A stretch of DNA of 64,000 nt from Spinactinospora alkalitolerans. GTDB lineage: Bacteria; Actinomycetota; Actinomycetes; Streptosporangiales; Streptosporangiaceae. The notes beneath the pieces were generated by a model. The model worked only from the letters and a program-made list of their open reading frames with translations. It was not told where the DNA came from and made no database searches. The stretch spans positions 6,324,001 to 6,388,000 of the forward strand of contig NZ_JACCCC010000001.1 of NCBI RefSeq assembly GCF_013408795.1, given 5' to 3'. Every line of letters begins with the position of its first letter. Position 1 is the first letter of the stretch. The position numbers and the translations under genes are program-made. This document shows, piece after piece, positions 19,112 to 28,061 of this stretch.

Positions 19112-19432
19112 GGATGCCTTGTCTGGTGGGGAGGCGACCGGAATCGACCCTCCTACTCTCCCACCGGGAACGCCGTGCCGGGTCCGCATCGCGGCCGCGT
19201 ACTGCGGGCAGTGGCTGAGCGGCCGCCAGAGCGTGCCCGGCCCCGAGGGCGGGAACGCCGCGGGGTCCGTGTGGCCGCTTTCGGCCCTTCTTCCGTCTGC
19301 GGTCCCAGGACGGGGACCGGTGTCGCTGTGCGGTTGTAGGGTCACCGTGCGGATTGGTCCGTCGGTCGCGCATGGGGCGAGCGCGTCGCGGTCCGTCCGC
19401 CCCTCTTCCCCCGCCCTCATGCTGGAGGCCTC

Positions 19433-20020
19433 GTGCAGCCGCACCACCCGCAGTACCAGCAGCATCACGCTGGTTTCCCGCCCGGCTATGGACCGCAGGC
19501 CGGGCCCGGCGGGCAGGCTCCTCACCCCCATCCCGGGGGCATGCCCTATCCCGCGCCCGCGGGAGGGCCGTTCCCCGGCTATGCGTGGCCGGGGCCGCCG
19601 CCCATGCCGGGCACGGCCAAGACCGTTCGGGTGCTGATGTTCGTCCTCGGCGGCCTCGGCCTGCTTCTCGCCGCGTTCATGGTGGTCGCCGCGGCCCTGC
19701 CCTCGGCCCGCGCCGGCATGGTCGAGGCCATGGGCGAGAGCGGTTTCACCCCGGACGCCCTCGCGGCGGTGGTGGCGATGGTCCTGGTGGTCGTCGGCGG
19801 CTACAGCGTGGTGTCGGTGATCCTGGCCGCCTTCATGAAGCGGCGCTCGGTGCTGGTCTACTGGTCGGTGATCGCCTTCCATGCGGTGGCCCTGGCGTGG
19901 TCGCTGCTCACCCTGCTGACCGGCAGCGGCACCCTCCTCACGGTCGTGCCCGCCGTACTGATGCTGGGGATCATGAGCAACCGGGTCACCCTGGCCTACT
20001 ACCGCAGCGGCGCTTCCTGA
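19433..20020 (+). CDS. Proline/glycine-rich membrane protein
   Basis: This is a 195-residue protein. The GTG start is chosen because TGGAGG precedes it closely. The first 60 residues are rich in Gln, His, Pro and Gly (PPGYGPQAGPGGQ), then about four hydrophobic helices fill residues 66-188, ending NRVTLAYYRS. This layout (disordered cytoplasmic head plus a compact membrane domain) is common in actinobacteria without known function. The 320-base gap to the divergent gene at 19111 shows no other gene and presumably carries both promoters. Confidence 0.7.
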   Translation: MQPHHPQYQQHHAGFPPGYGPQAGPGGQAPHPHPGGMPYPAPAGGPFPGYAWPGPPPMPGTAKTVRVLMFVLGGLGLLLAAFMVVAAALPSARAGMVEAMGESGFTPDALAAVVAMVLVVVGGYSVVSVILAAFMKRRSVLVYWSVIAFHAVALAWSLLTLLTGSGTLLTVVPAVLMLGIMSNRVTLAYYRSGAS

Positions 20021-20075
20021 CCCGCGCGGACATCCGACCCCGTCGCCGCGGTGAACCACCCGGTCGCGCGGCCCG

Positions 20076-20201
20076 GTGGCCCGGTCCCTCTCGGTCGACC
20101 AGGCGGGATTCATCTCGCGCACCCTGCTCGCGCACTGGGTCCAGGCAGAGGGATGGTCCCAAGCCGACCTGCGCAACGCCAACGGCGTCCAACGGGCCTG
20201 A
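20076..20201 (+). pseudogene. Short coding remnant or small ORF (41 codons)
   Basis: The GTG-initiated frame encodes a plausible helical segment including FISRTLLAHWVQAEGWSQAD. An in-frame stop lies shortly before, and no good ribosome-binding site is visible. It may be the tail of a decayed gene. The rest of the gap 20021-20610 shows only small inverted repeats near 20285-20335 and 20450-20480. Confidence 0.25.
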
Positions 20202-20610
20202 CCGGGCACTCCCCGGACCGAAGCCGTGCCGGCGGTGCGCAGCGTCCCCGCACGGGGGCGACCGCGGCAGCGGCCGTGCTCCCATGCACGGACATCCGTG
20301 ATCCTGTGCATGCCGATCACGGAGATCGCGACCGGCTCGAACAGGCTTGCCGCCTGCTGTGCGTCATGATCTGTGCGGTAGGAAGGCATCGTGACTGACG
20401 ATCAGCGACACGGCGGTCGGCGGCGGGACCGCTCACATGTGACCCCCTTCGCGAAGGTCCTGTCGAGCACCCTTGGGTGCCGTCGGTACATGCGCCGAGC
20501 GGCCGGGAACGATCGGTCTGCTCGCGAGGTCGACCGTGCCGGTCGGCGCCGCTGTACAGATGGTCGTGCTCTCGGACCGTGCTGCCACACCGCTGAACGG
20601 AGAATCCCCC

Positions 20611-21942
20611 ATGCACCGAGGACTGCTGCGCTGGATCGCCGGCCATAAACTCCTGGTCGGCGCCGTGGCCGTCGCCGTGGTCGCAGGACTGATCTGGTGG
20701 AGCAACGGCGACGACGATGTCAGCGGCGACGGCGACACGGCCGTCGGCTACCGCGCAGAGCGGATGGCTGAACTGCGTACCCTATGGCCCACGGCCGGCT
20801 ACCAGGGTGAGGACTTCCTCGGCGACGCCCGCAGGGAATGCGCTGATCCGGACCTGTGCCACGTGCTGTGGGCCGAGGTCGGCAAATCCGACACGGCCGA
20901 CCCCGATGATCCGGTGGAGAAACTGGCTTACGTCGCCGAGTACGACGACTCCGAGGGCGCTGCGACCGACTTCCGGGTCCGGACCTTCCGGATGGAAGGC
21001 GCGGTGGAGGACTCCCCCGCTGAGGAGCGGACGGCGTTCTCGCCGGATGACCCGCTCTTCGAGATCGAGCCGATCGACCAGGACTACGACCAGGCGTGGC
21101 TGTTTCCCGCGGACACACACGGCATCGTGGAGCTGTACCACGACGTCGAGGCCGGCGAGGTCCGCGCCGACAAGCTGGAGACCACCGGCATCAGCAACGC
21201 CTCCGAGATGGATGAGTCCGACTTCGAACGGACCCGCTACCGCGATTACGACGACCTCCACGAGGATCGCTACCCGGCCCTGCGCTACGAGCGCGACGGT
21301 GAAACCGGCTACATCGGTCTGGACGGCAGGGACGTGTGTGTGGACGAATCGGGGGGTCGGTGTTTCCCCTCGGAGGGAGCGTTCGTCTCCGCGGCCCCGC
21401 TGGCCGACCTCTACCGGATGGGCCCGCACGGGCACGGCATCGAAGGACACTTCATGTCCGCTGTCTTCGATCCGAACACCGCGGTCGAGGCCGAGTTCAC
21501 CACCGATAACGTGGCCGGCCGCCCGGCCCGCATCTCGTGGGGCACCGGTGATGAGGCGACCGCGACGACCTTGTGGATGATCTACTTCGACGACGGGTAC
21601 CCGGCGGTCATCTCCGACCCGCAGGATCCCGAGGCGACCGGCTACGTCGACGCCGTCGGCGACGACGAGGAGGAGGACACGAGCCGCGTGGGCCGCCTGC
21701 GCGGGATAAGCGGGGCGGCGGCTTTCGGTTCCCCGGCGGAACCCGACGACACGCCCCGGACCCTCGTCGCCTTCCATCCCTCTGGCACCCCGCCCCTGGT
21801 GAGCCCGGAACAGGAGGTCGCCTGGCGCGGCGAAGGAGCCACCGTCTATGAGACCGGTGACGCCCAGCGCTGGACCGATGTCGCCTTCATCCACCGCTCG
21901 TCTGAAGACAGTCCGATACAGACTCAGGTCGTCATGCGTTGA
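20611..21942 (+). CDS. Single-pass membrane protein with large acidic extracellular domain
   Basis: This is a 443-residue protein starting at ATG 20611 after ACGGAGA. The N-terminus is a short cytoplasmic stretch and one transmembrane helix (LLVGAVAVAVVAGLIWW, about 14-30). The rest is acidic, with many Asp-Asp pairs and few Cys, and presumably faces outward. No recognised domain or catalytic motif is visible, so the function is unknown. A long upstream region (20392-20610) contains several short palindromes that could be regulatory. Confidence 0.65.
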   Translation: MHRGLLRWIAGHKLLVGAVAVAVVAGLIWWSNGDDDVSGDGDTAVGYRAERMAELRTLWPTAGYQGEDFLGDARRECADPDLCHVLWAEVGKSDTADPDDPVEKLAYVAEYDDSEGAATDFRVRTFRMEGAVEDSPAEERTAFSPDDPLFEIEPIDQDYDQAWLFPADTHGIVELYHDVEAGEVRADKLETTGISNASEMDESDFERTRYRDYDDLHEDRYPALRYERDGETGYIGLDGRDVCVDESGGRCFPSEGAFVSAAPLADLYRMGPHGHGIEGHFMSAVFDPNTAVEAEFTTDNVAGRPARISWGTGDEATATTLWMIYFDDGYPAVISDPQDPEATGYVDAVGDDEEEDTSRVGRLRGISGAAAFGSPAEPDDTPRTLVAFHPSGTPPLVSPEQEVAWRGEGATVYETGDAQRWTDVAFIHRSSEDSPIQTQVVMR

Positions 21943-22015
21943 AGCACGGTGCCGGGCGCACCCTGACGGCAAACGGGCGACGGCTGCGGCTGTCGAGATC
22001 GGCGGGCGTCAGACG

Positions 22016-22486
22016 CTACGGGGTGAGGACGAGGAGGATCACCGGGATCGCCGGGGTGGTGAGGGCCAGGGCGGTGAGGAAGCCGGCCGTGAAGGCGTGG
22101 CGGTGGTGCCAGGGGCGTCGGGGCTTCTTGCCGCTGTGCCGCGGCCAGTAGGCGACGCCGTTCGCCTGGGCGCGCAGCCGGGCGAGATCTGCGTCGGTGA
22201 TGACGTGCTGGTGCCGGGAGTGCCGGGAGTCCTGGGGACGCTGGGCTGCCTCGGCGTTGGCGCGGTGCATCCAGGCGGGCAGCACGCTGCCCTCCGGAGC
22301 GGGGTCGGCCGGATCGTTGCCGGGGCGGAGCGGGCGGACCGGGTAAGGCTCGCGGCGGGGCGGGGGCGGCTGGGGCGCCGCGGAGAAGCGTCGGCCGCGC
22401 GGGCGCGCGGTGACGGCGCGCAGGCGGCCGGTGGGGTTGGTGGGATCGGTGATGTCGGCGGGGTTGGTCGCTGTGGTGGTGGCCAT
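22016..22486 (-). CDS. Hypothetical protein with C-terminal membrane helix
   Basis: This is a 156-residue protein. The N-terminal two thirds are polar and rich in Pro and Arg. A conserved-looking segment HVITDADLARLRAQANGVAY precedes a basic linker and one C-terminal hydrophobic helix (FTAGFLTALALTTPAIPVIL). It lies downstream of the HATPase gene on the same strand, across an R2 repeat, so it may belong to the same regulatory neighbourhood. Function is unknown. Confidence 0.6.
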   Translation of the reverse strand: MATTTATNPADITDPTNPTGRLRAVTARPRGRRFSAAPQPPPPRREPYPVRPLRPGNDPADPAPEGSVLPAWMHRANAEAAQRPQDSRHSRHQHVITDADLARLRAQANGVAYWPRHSGKKPRRPWHHRHAFTAGFLTALALTTPAIPVILLVLTP

Positions 22487-22615
22487 GGTGGTCGACGTTC
22501 CTCACAGGCTGTGGACGAAAGGTGGGGGAGGCGGGGTTGTGCCGGTGAACCGTGTGAGGCCGTGCCGGGGAAGGGACACGCTCGGACACCGCTCTTCCCG
22601 GGCTTCTCGGGCGAC

Positions 22616-22649
22616 CGAGTGAAGGTTGCCGGCGAGTGAAGGTTGCCGG
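22616..22649 (+). repeat. 17-base perfect tandem duplication
   Basis: The unit CGAGTGAAGGTTGCCGG occurs twice head-to-tail upstream of the gene at 22016. It looks like a slippage product. Confidence 0.7.
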
Positions 22650-22682
22650 GACCACGCGGCTCTCCATCCACCACCGGTGACC

Positions 22683-22756
22683 GTGGAAGGCTGCCGTCAG
22701 CGCCGACGCGCCGACAACAGCCTCACAGGCGGGCGCGAGCTCAGCAGGGCCTGGAA
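22683..22756 (-). repeat. Dispersed repeat R2, inverted partial copy
   Basis: The reverse complement of this stretch matches the R2 copies at 11047 and 56980, including the AGGCTGTTGTC...CGGCGCTGACGGCAGCCTTCC arrangement. It is more diverged and lacks the hairpin end. It sits in the 325-base gap before the HATPase gene end. Confidence 0.55.
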
Positions 22757-22811
22757 CGGCATTGGCGGCGCGATGTTCCGAGCGCGTTCCCTCCGGCTTT
22801 GCCCGGGCGGT

Positions 22812-23309
22812 TCAGACGGTGGTCGGCGACGAGGTCGGGGCCGGGACCTGGGCGGGGTCCACGGCGAACTCGGCGAAGACGATCAGGCCGAGGTTGTAGG
22901 GGCGGTCGGCGTAGGGGTCGACGTAGCCCCAGTTCAACGTGACGGCCTCGACGAGCAGCAGGCCGCGCCGCCCCTCGCTGTTCAGCCAGTCCACGCCGTC
23001 CAGGGCCGGAATCCTGGGCACGGTGTCGGTCCACCCGCCGTCGGCGACGTCGAGGCGGAGGAGGTCGGCGTCGGGCATGGAGAGTTGCACCCACACTTCG
23101 CCGCCGTCGCCGGAGGCGGTGTAGCGCACCGCGTTGGCGAACAGCTCGGAGACGACGAGCTCGACGTCGCCCGCGATCCGATCGGGGAAGCCGGACAGAG
23201 CGGTGCGGGCATCGGCCCGCACCCGCGGCGAGAAAGCGATCTCACCGGGGTAAAGCCGCGGCTCCCACCAGCGGACGGCGGGCAAGACGTGCGAGGACGA
23301 GGCAGGCAT
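22812..23309 (-). CDS. ATP-binding (HATPase/RsbW-like) regulatory protein
   Basis: This is a 165-residue single-domain protein of the anti-sigma/histidine-kinase ATPase fold. The N-box region is ELVVSELFANAVRYT, the G1-type region DVADGGW, and EGRRGLLLVEAVT fits the ATP lid. The ATG follows GGGAG. Actinomycetes often encode such stand-alone ATPases divergently from XRE/DUF5753 and DUF397 genes, exactly as here. They are thought to modulate a regulator or sigma factor, but substrate and partner are unproven. Confidence 0.85.
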   Translation of the reverse strand: MPASSSHVLPAVRWWEPRLYPGEIAFSPRVRADARTALSGFPDRIAGDVELVVSELFANAVRYTASGDGGEVWVQLSMPDADLLRLDVADGGWTDTVPRIPALDGVDWLNSEGRRGLLLVEAVTLNWGYVDPYADRPYNLGLIVFAEFAVDPAQVPAPTSSPTTV

Positions 23310-23376
23310 AGGGACTCCCGGGGGTGCGGGCGGCCGAGCGGACCGTCGGTGAGTGACTACACTTAGAGAGTAAACA

Positions 23377-23416
23377 GTCAGCCTGACAGTTTTTCAAGTA
23401 CTTCTCTCAGGCTGAC
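23377..23416. promoter_or_regulatory. Palindromic operator between HATPase and XRE genes
   Basis: Perfect 10-base arms GTCAGCCTGA (23377-23386) and TCAGGCTGAC (23407-23416) enclose an AT-rich 20-base spacer. The site lies in the divergent intergenic region, 69 bases before the XRE start. It is a likely binding site for the XRE protein (autoregulation) and may control both directions. Confidence 0.6.
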
Positions 23417-23484
23417 ATAAATGCCTGTTTTGTGGCGTGGACCATAGGATCGCTTCGCCACGGCACGCAATCGATGGGGTTGGT

Positions 23485-24330
23485 ATGACGAGGAAGAGCT
23501 CAACCGTCCGCCGTCGACGGCTCGCAGCGGAACTGCGGCGGTTGCGCGAAGCGGCGGGGATGACAGCGGAAGAGGCAACGAAGAAGCTTGACTGGTCGCG
23601 TGGTCGCCTGAACCACATGGAGCGTGGCCGATTGGCTCGACCAGACGCCAGCGTGATGCGAGATCTGCTGAACCTGTACAAGGTGACCGACGAGAAGCAG
23701 CGCGAAGCGATCCTGACTCTCGCAAGGCAGTCGCGGGAGCGAGGCTGGTGGACCAAGTTCGACGATGTGTTCACCGATACATACGTCGGGTTCGAGGCAG
23801 AAGCCTCTGTGATCTCCACCTATCAACCCATTGTGATCCCAGGGCTGTTGCAGACCCCGAGCTATGCTGCGGCTTCGGCATCCGCGTCCCTAACGCGGTC
23901 AGCCTCGGAAATCGAACGGATCGCAGAGTCCAGGCAACGACGTCAGGAGATTCTTGCCCGCGACGATGCTCCGGAGTTCCTCGCCATCGTGGACGAGCTT
24001 GCTCTGCTGCGTCTGATGCGCACTCCTGATATGGCCAAAGAGCAGCTACAGCACCTCATCGGCGTGGCCTCAGACCGCAGCAGCACCATCACGCTACAAG
24101 TGCTTCCAATCTCAGCCGGACTCCATGCTGGTAGCCACGGCAGCTTCGTCATCCTGGACTTCCCGGATGAGCTGGACCCATCCGTCGTCTACCTGGAAGC
24201 CCGAGCGGACGGACTTTACTTGGAAAAGCCCGAGCAGGTGGAGGACTACAAGAAGGTATTCAATAGCCTTCAGATGACCGCTATGTCCGAAGCGGACTCC
24301 ATAGACCTCATGTCCGAGCTGATCCACTAG
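23485..24330 (+). CDS. XRE-family regulator with DUF5753 domain
   Basis: This is a 281-residue regulator starting at ATG 23485; an upstream in-frame ATG at 23437 has no better site. The helix-turn-helix spans about residues 8-65 (RRLREAAGMTAEEATKKLDWSR, cited in part, then GRLNHMERGR). The DUF5753 region begins at IVIPGLLQTPSY and runs to the end with RRQEILARDDAPEF and LHAGSHGSFVIL. Such proteins repress or activate nearby DUF397/HATPase genes, and some are differentiation regulators. Eight bases separate it from the DUF397 gene. GC content looks lower than in core genes. Confidence 0.9.
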   Translation: MTRKSSTVRRRRLAAELRRLREAAGMTAEEATKKLDWSRGRLNHMERGRLARPDASVMRDLLNLYKVTDEKQREAILTLARQSRERGWWTKFDDVFTDTYVGFEAEASVISTYQPIVIPGLLQTPSYAAASASASLTRSASEIERIAESRQRRQEILARDDAPEFLAIVDELALLRLMRTPDMAKEQLQHLIGVASDRSSTITLQVLPISAGLHAGSHGSFVILDFPDELDPSVVYLEARADGLYLEKPEQVEDYKKVFNSLQMTAMSEADSIDLMSELIH

Positions 24331-24338
24331 GGAAGATC

Positions 24339-24587
24339 GTGTCCTCACCCCTCAGCGAACTCCACTTCCGCAAGTCCAGCTACAGCAACCCGCAGAACTG
24401 CGTGGAAGTCGCCCTCACCTTCCGCAAGTCGAGCTACAGCGCTGGCGCCAACGAGTGCGTCGAGGTCGCAGACCTTCCCACTGGCGCGGCGATGCGCGAC
24501 TCCAAGCGTCCCGATGCCGGGCACCTCGGCTTTGCCTCCGGCGAGTGGGACGCCTTCCTCACCGCCGTGAAGGGCGACCGGCTCTAG
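24339..24587 (+). CDS. DUF397 protein with duplicated motif
   Basis: This is an 82-residue protein starting at GTG 24339 after GGGAAGA. The DUF397 hallmark FRKSSYS...CVEVA appears twice: FRKSSYSNPQNCVEVA then FRKSSYSAGANECVEVADL. The second is followed by the full tail with RDSKRPDAGHLGF and WDAFLTAVK. Most family members carry one copy, so the first is a partial duplication. DUF397 proteins pair with XRE/DUF5753 regulators, forming an antitoxin-like or regulator-partner module. Confidence 0.9.
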   Translation: MSSPLSELHFRKSSYSNPQNCVEVALTFRKSSYSAGANECVEVADLPTGAAMRDSKRPDAGHLGFASGEWDAFLTAVKGDRL

Positions 24588-24604
24588 GCCAACAGCTCTG
24601 AGAC

Positions 24605-24643
24605 ACACCTGTGGCCCGCACCGAAGGCGCGGGCCACAGGTGT
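24605..24643 (+). terminator. Terminator of the XRE-DUF397 operon
   Basis: Perfect 15-base arms (ACACCTGTGGCCCGC and its complement) enclose a 9-base loop, 18 bases after the DUF397 stop. Confidence 0.8.
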
Positions 24644-24666
24644 CATGCGGTCGGCTCATCGAACTT

Positions 24667-24758
24667 TGACCGCCGCGTTCGTGGGACGGGGTGGAATTTC
24701 CAGGGCCCGGACCTGCTGTGCCGCCGGCGCTACGCGCACTGCGACAGCCAACCCCCTG
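24667..24758 (+). repeat. Dispersed repeat R1, half copy b
   Basis: The last 41 bases (24718-24758) are identical to 28182-28222. The preceding part (GGGCCCGGACCTGCTG and upstream) matches 33350-33386 and more weakly 30345-30390. It ends 25 bases before the stop of the restriction-modification gene. Confidence 0.75.
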
Positions 24759-24783
24759 TGCGAACGCGATCGTCAGACATCAG

Positions 24784-27579
24784 TCAGACGTCGAACATGG
24801 GCTGGAGTGCTCCCTCACCGGTCTTCTCGGGGAACGGGGAGTAGGAGCGCTTGCCCTCAGCGATCTCCTGGTTGAGCTTGAGAAGCCGAGCGACGAGCTC
24901 ATCGTGGTCCTGCGCGACAGAGGCCGACCAGCCGTACGCGGCGGCAACCGCCTTGTCCAACTCCAGGTGCAGCTTCTTGAGGTCGGCGTAAGCTCCTTCA
25001 TCGACCTGGTTGTACAGCGCGGTAAGGCCGATCTGCTCGGTTTCGCAGATCTGCTGCCGTCGGGCGATGATCTCCCGGCTGGCCTCAGCGATGCGCTCCC
25101 GCTGCTCCTCCGTCACCGGATCGGGCCAGGGGAAGGTCATGAAGGCATTGGACGGCGAATAGCGAAGGTCAGCCTTGAGTGTCCCCGACTGCGCCCAGCT
25201 CCAGGCCACATGCGCTGCTGAACTGAGGATTCCCATGGAATAATCGTCGTCAAAGGCGAAAACGTTCACTAGATTGCTCGGACAGGTCCACGCATCCGTC
25301 CAGATGAAAAGTGCACGCTTACCCTGCCCCTGGCAAGAGATATAACGCTCTTTCCCCTCCAACGCCAGACGCATCGCGCGCCGAGGCTCGCCGAACAACC
25401 ACCAGCGCTCCTTGTAGATCTTCCGGTTGTTGGTCTCGCGGATCGGCTTGACCCGCTCCCGAACGATCTCCATGGCAGCGGGGTAGGCATTGGCCTCCTC
25501 AAGTGCGCGAAGGCCGAAGTCGATGACCCAGCGACGGGCGCGTTGCCCCGGGTCGTCCGCGATGTCATCGCCGACCAGGTACGGGCGCACGACATCCCGG
25601 TAGTCGGCATCGCCTCGGGCGAGCAGCCGCTGTGCTTCTTCTTCGTCCAAGATGAACCCCGCGCCGATCGGGATCGGTCCCTGGAACGCGTGATCGCGAT
25701 TCACCGACAGAGAGACCGCGTCCCCGCTCCCATCCGACATGGCCTGCAAGCGCGACGAGATCCCCGAAACCAACTCGCCGTCCAGCACGAACTCTCCCGG
25801 TGCTCCCGGCTCCCCCGGCAGTCCCGACGCCTCCCCCGGCTCCTTCACCCAGTTGGCGATGCTGACGTGGACCTTTGCCTCCCCCGGCCAGACCTGGCTT
25901 GATATCGCGTCGGTGATCACGCCGCCGTGGTCCACGACGTAGCCGAGGCTGGCCGCGCGCGCCGAGGGCTGCCTGATCGAGTTCGTCCCGATCAACCCCG
26001 CCCGCTGGCCCGGCTTCAGGTGGTCGTGGGTCTTGCGGAACCAGTAGACGCAGAAGTCCTTGATCCCGACCCCGAACGTGTCCTTCAGGAAGTCCAGGTA
26101 CTCATCACCCTGTGCCGAGCGCAGGTGCTGAGAGCCGACGAACGGCGGGTTGCCGATGACGCAGTCGACCTCGGGCCAGTCCGCCTTCAGCGCATCTTGA
26201 CTGCGGAGGGCTTCGAGGTTGGTCAGCGGCAGGAAGCGCTCGGCGGCCTCGAAGTCGGCCGCGACCTGGCGGTGCCCCATCCACAGGGTGAGCTGGGCGA
26301 CCTGCACCGCGGCCTGGACCACGTCGATGCCGTAGAGGTTGCCCAGGGGGTAGAACGGCAGCGCGTCGCCCGGGATCGGGAAGCCGCTCTCCTTCGCCAG
26401 CGCGCGCAGCCTCTCCTTGAGCCTCTTCTCAAGTCCGCGAAGTTCACGGTAGGCGACGTAGAGGAAGTTGCCCGACCCGCAGGCCGGGTCGAGCACCTTG
26501 AAGTCGCACAGCTCCTGGAGCAGCCGGTGGCACTCCTGGAAGGTCTCCGCCGCGTCGATGCGCGCCTGCCACGGCTGCACGATCGTGGGCCGGACGATCT
26601 TCATGATGTCGGCCTCGTGGGTGTAGTGCGCACCCAGCGCACCGCGCTTCTCGCCGAGGAAGCTCTCGACCAGCGACCCGAAAATGGTCGGGTTGACCTT
26701 GTCCCACTCGTACTCGCCGGCCTCAAGGAGAAGATCGATCTCGGTCTCGGTGAGCTCGACCACCGCGGGCCTGCTGAACAGGCCGCCGTTGACGTAGGCG
26801 GTGCCCTTCAGCACGCCGTGCCGCAGGTGCGGGTCGTCCTGGTTCAACGACCACAGCAGGCCGCCGATCAGCGCCGGGGCGAAGGCCCTGCGCTGCTTCG
26901 CCTCCCGCAGGATGTGCCAGCTCGGGTGGCCCGAGATCATGTTGAACCGTTCGGCGAAGAACAGCCACACCATCTGCAGCAGGAAATTCTGCACCACCTC
27001 CGGCGGCGCGGCGTCCCGCGTCATCAGGGAGTGGTTCACCCGCCCGATGATCTGCGCGGCGTCGGTGGTGATCCTGCGGTCGGCGATGTGGAAGAGCGCC
27101 TCGTCACCGGCATTGGTGAGGAAGAGCAGCTTCTCGTAGTGGTCGGCCAGCTCCGACAGCGGGAAGTCGGCGCGCGGCTGCGTGGGGTACCGCCCCGGCT
27201 CCCAGATCTCGAACCGGTGGAACGAGCACAGCACCACGTACTGCGCGGCCGGGCTGTCGCTGCCCGGATCGGAGGACTCCCGCCAGTAGTCCAGCGCCTG
27301 CTTGCGGTGCTTCTCCAACTGCGCGGTCTCGCCCGGCGCCTTCATCTCCACGATGAGCCGGTCGCCCCAGCGCAGGTCCATGATGCCCTGCGAGGTCTTG
27401 CTGTCCTCGAAGACCGCACCGGCGGCCCTGCGGTCGCTGCCGTAGGCCGCGAACAGCTCGTTGAGGAAGGTCTGCGCCTCGCTGCGTTCGGTACCGGAGT
27501 AGCCGGACCAGCGCTTGACGAACCTGACGATGCGGGCCTGGATCTCGGGACCGCTGAGCACGGTGCTGGGGGTTGCCAT
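24784..27579 (-). CDS. MmeI-like (type IIL) restriction-modification enzyme
   Basis: This is a 931-residue single-chain enzyme, close to the length of MmeI. Residues 68-80 form a nuclease motif D-x9-E-x-K (DLRWGDRLIVEMK). A helical connector follows, with GALGAHYTHEADIMKIV at about 313-329. Methylase motif I is LDPACGSGNFL (363-373) and motif IV IGNPPF (475-480), as in N6-adenine methylases. The C-terminal third should contain the target-recognition domain. Such enzymes methylate one strand at their site and cut at a fixed distance. The companion at 27625 lies upstream in the same operon. Parts of the recognition region look less GC-rich than the N-terminal half. Confidence 0.88.
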   Translation of the reverse strand: MATPSTVLSGPEIQARIVRFVKRWSGYSGTERSEAQTFLNELFAAYGSDRRAAGAVFEDSKTSQGIMDLRWGDRLIVEMKAPGETAQLEKHRKQALDYWRESSDPGSDSPAAQYVVLCSFHRFEIWEPGRYPTQPRADFPLSELADHYEKLLFLTNAGDEALFHIADRRITTDAAQIIGRVNHSLMTRDAAPPEVVQNFLLQMVWLFFAERFNMISGHPSWHILREAKQRRAFAPALIGGLLWSLNQDDPHLRHGVLKGTAYVNGGLFSRPAVVELTETEIDLLLEAGEYEWDKVNPTIFGSLVESFLGEKRGALGAHYTHEADIMKIVRPTIVQPWQARIDAAETFQECHRLLQELCDFKVLDPACGSGNFLYVAYRELRGLEKRLKERLRALAKESGFPIPGDALPFYPLGNLYGIDVVQAAVQVAQLTLWMGHRQVAADFEAAERFLPLTNLEALRSQDALKADWPEVDCVIGNPPFVGSQHLRSAQGDEYLDFLKDTFGVGIKDFCVYWFRKTHDHLKPGQRAGLIGTNSIRQPSARAASLGYVVDHGGVITDAISSQVWPGEAKVHVSIANWVKEPGEASGLPGEPGAPGEFVLDGELVSGISSRLQAMSDGSGDAVSLSVNRDHAFQGPIPIGAGFILDEEEAQRLLARGDADYRDVVRPYLVGDDIADDPGQRARRWVIDFGLRALEEANAYPAAMEIVRERVKPIRETNNRKIYKERWWLFGEPRRAMRLALEGKERYISCQGQGKRALFIWTDAWTCPSNLVNVFAFDDDYSMGILSSAAHVAWSWAQSGTLKADLRYSPSNAFMTFPWPDPVTEEQRERIAEASREIIARRQQICETEQIGLTALYNQVDEGAYADLKKLHLELDKAVAAAYGWSASVAQDHDELVARLLKLNQEIAEGKRSYSPFPEKTGEGALQPMFDV

Positions 27580-27624
27580 GCGCTGACCACTCCTGCTGTG
27601 GATGTGTCCGGGGGAGGAGAGACG

Positions 27625-27909
27625 CTAGAAGAACAGCTTGGGGTCCTTGCTCTCTCCGAAGAGCCCCTCCTGGAAGAGGTGCTCGCGGGTCTTGCGGAGC
27701 TCGTCGCCCGCGTGCGCCAGGACCTGGTTCAGCCACTCCACATCGGGATCGCCCGCGGTGGCCTGCTCGCCCTTGTCGGCGGTCTTGATCAACTGTTCCA
27801 GGTTGGTGAGCAGGCTGGAGACGTGCCGCATCCCTTCCTCACGGGCCGGGTTCGTCGAGGTCCCGTCGCTGTTGTGGTCGTTGCCGGGGGTCGAGGTTGG
27901 CTCGGGCAT
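27625..27909 (-). CDS. Small helical protein upstream of the restriction-modification gene
   Basis: This is a 94-residue protein starting at ATG 27909 after GGAG. It is largely helical and charged, with LTNLEQLIKTADKGEQATAG and ELRKTREHLFQEGLFGESKD (cited in parts). It lies 45 bases before the MmeI-like gene on the same strand and is surely co-transcribed. No helix-turn-helix typical of controller proteins is evident. It could be a regulator or accessory subunit. I do not recognise the family. Confidence 0.6.
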   Translation of the reverse strand: MPEPTSTPGNDHNSDGTSTNPAREEGMRHVSSLLTNLEQLIKTADKGEQATAGDPDVEWLNQVLAHAGDELRKTREHLFQEGLFGESKDPKLFF

Positions 27910-28061
27910 GCCGCTCCGATCGGGTGACTGCTCTGGCACGCGTGCGGTGAGGACCCGCACTGCTGCCACCGAGCTTAATGACCGGCGGAGACTTTTCCGC
28001 GCACGCGCCCGCGATCCCTGCTCCCGGGTTCCCGCACGACGCTTCTATGTCAAGCGAGGTG

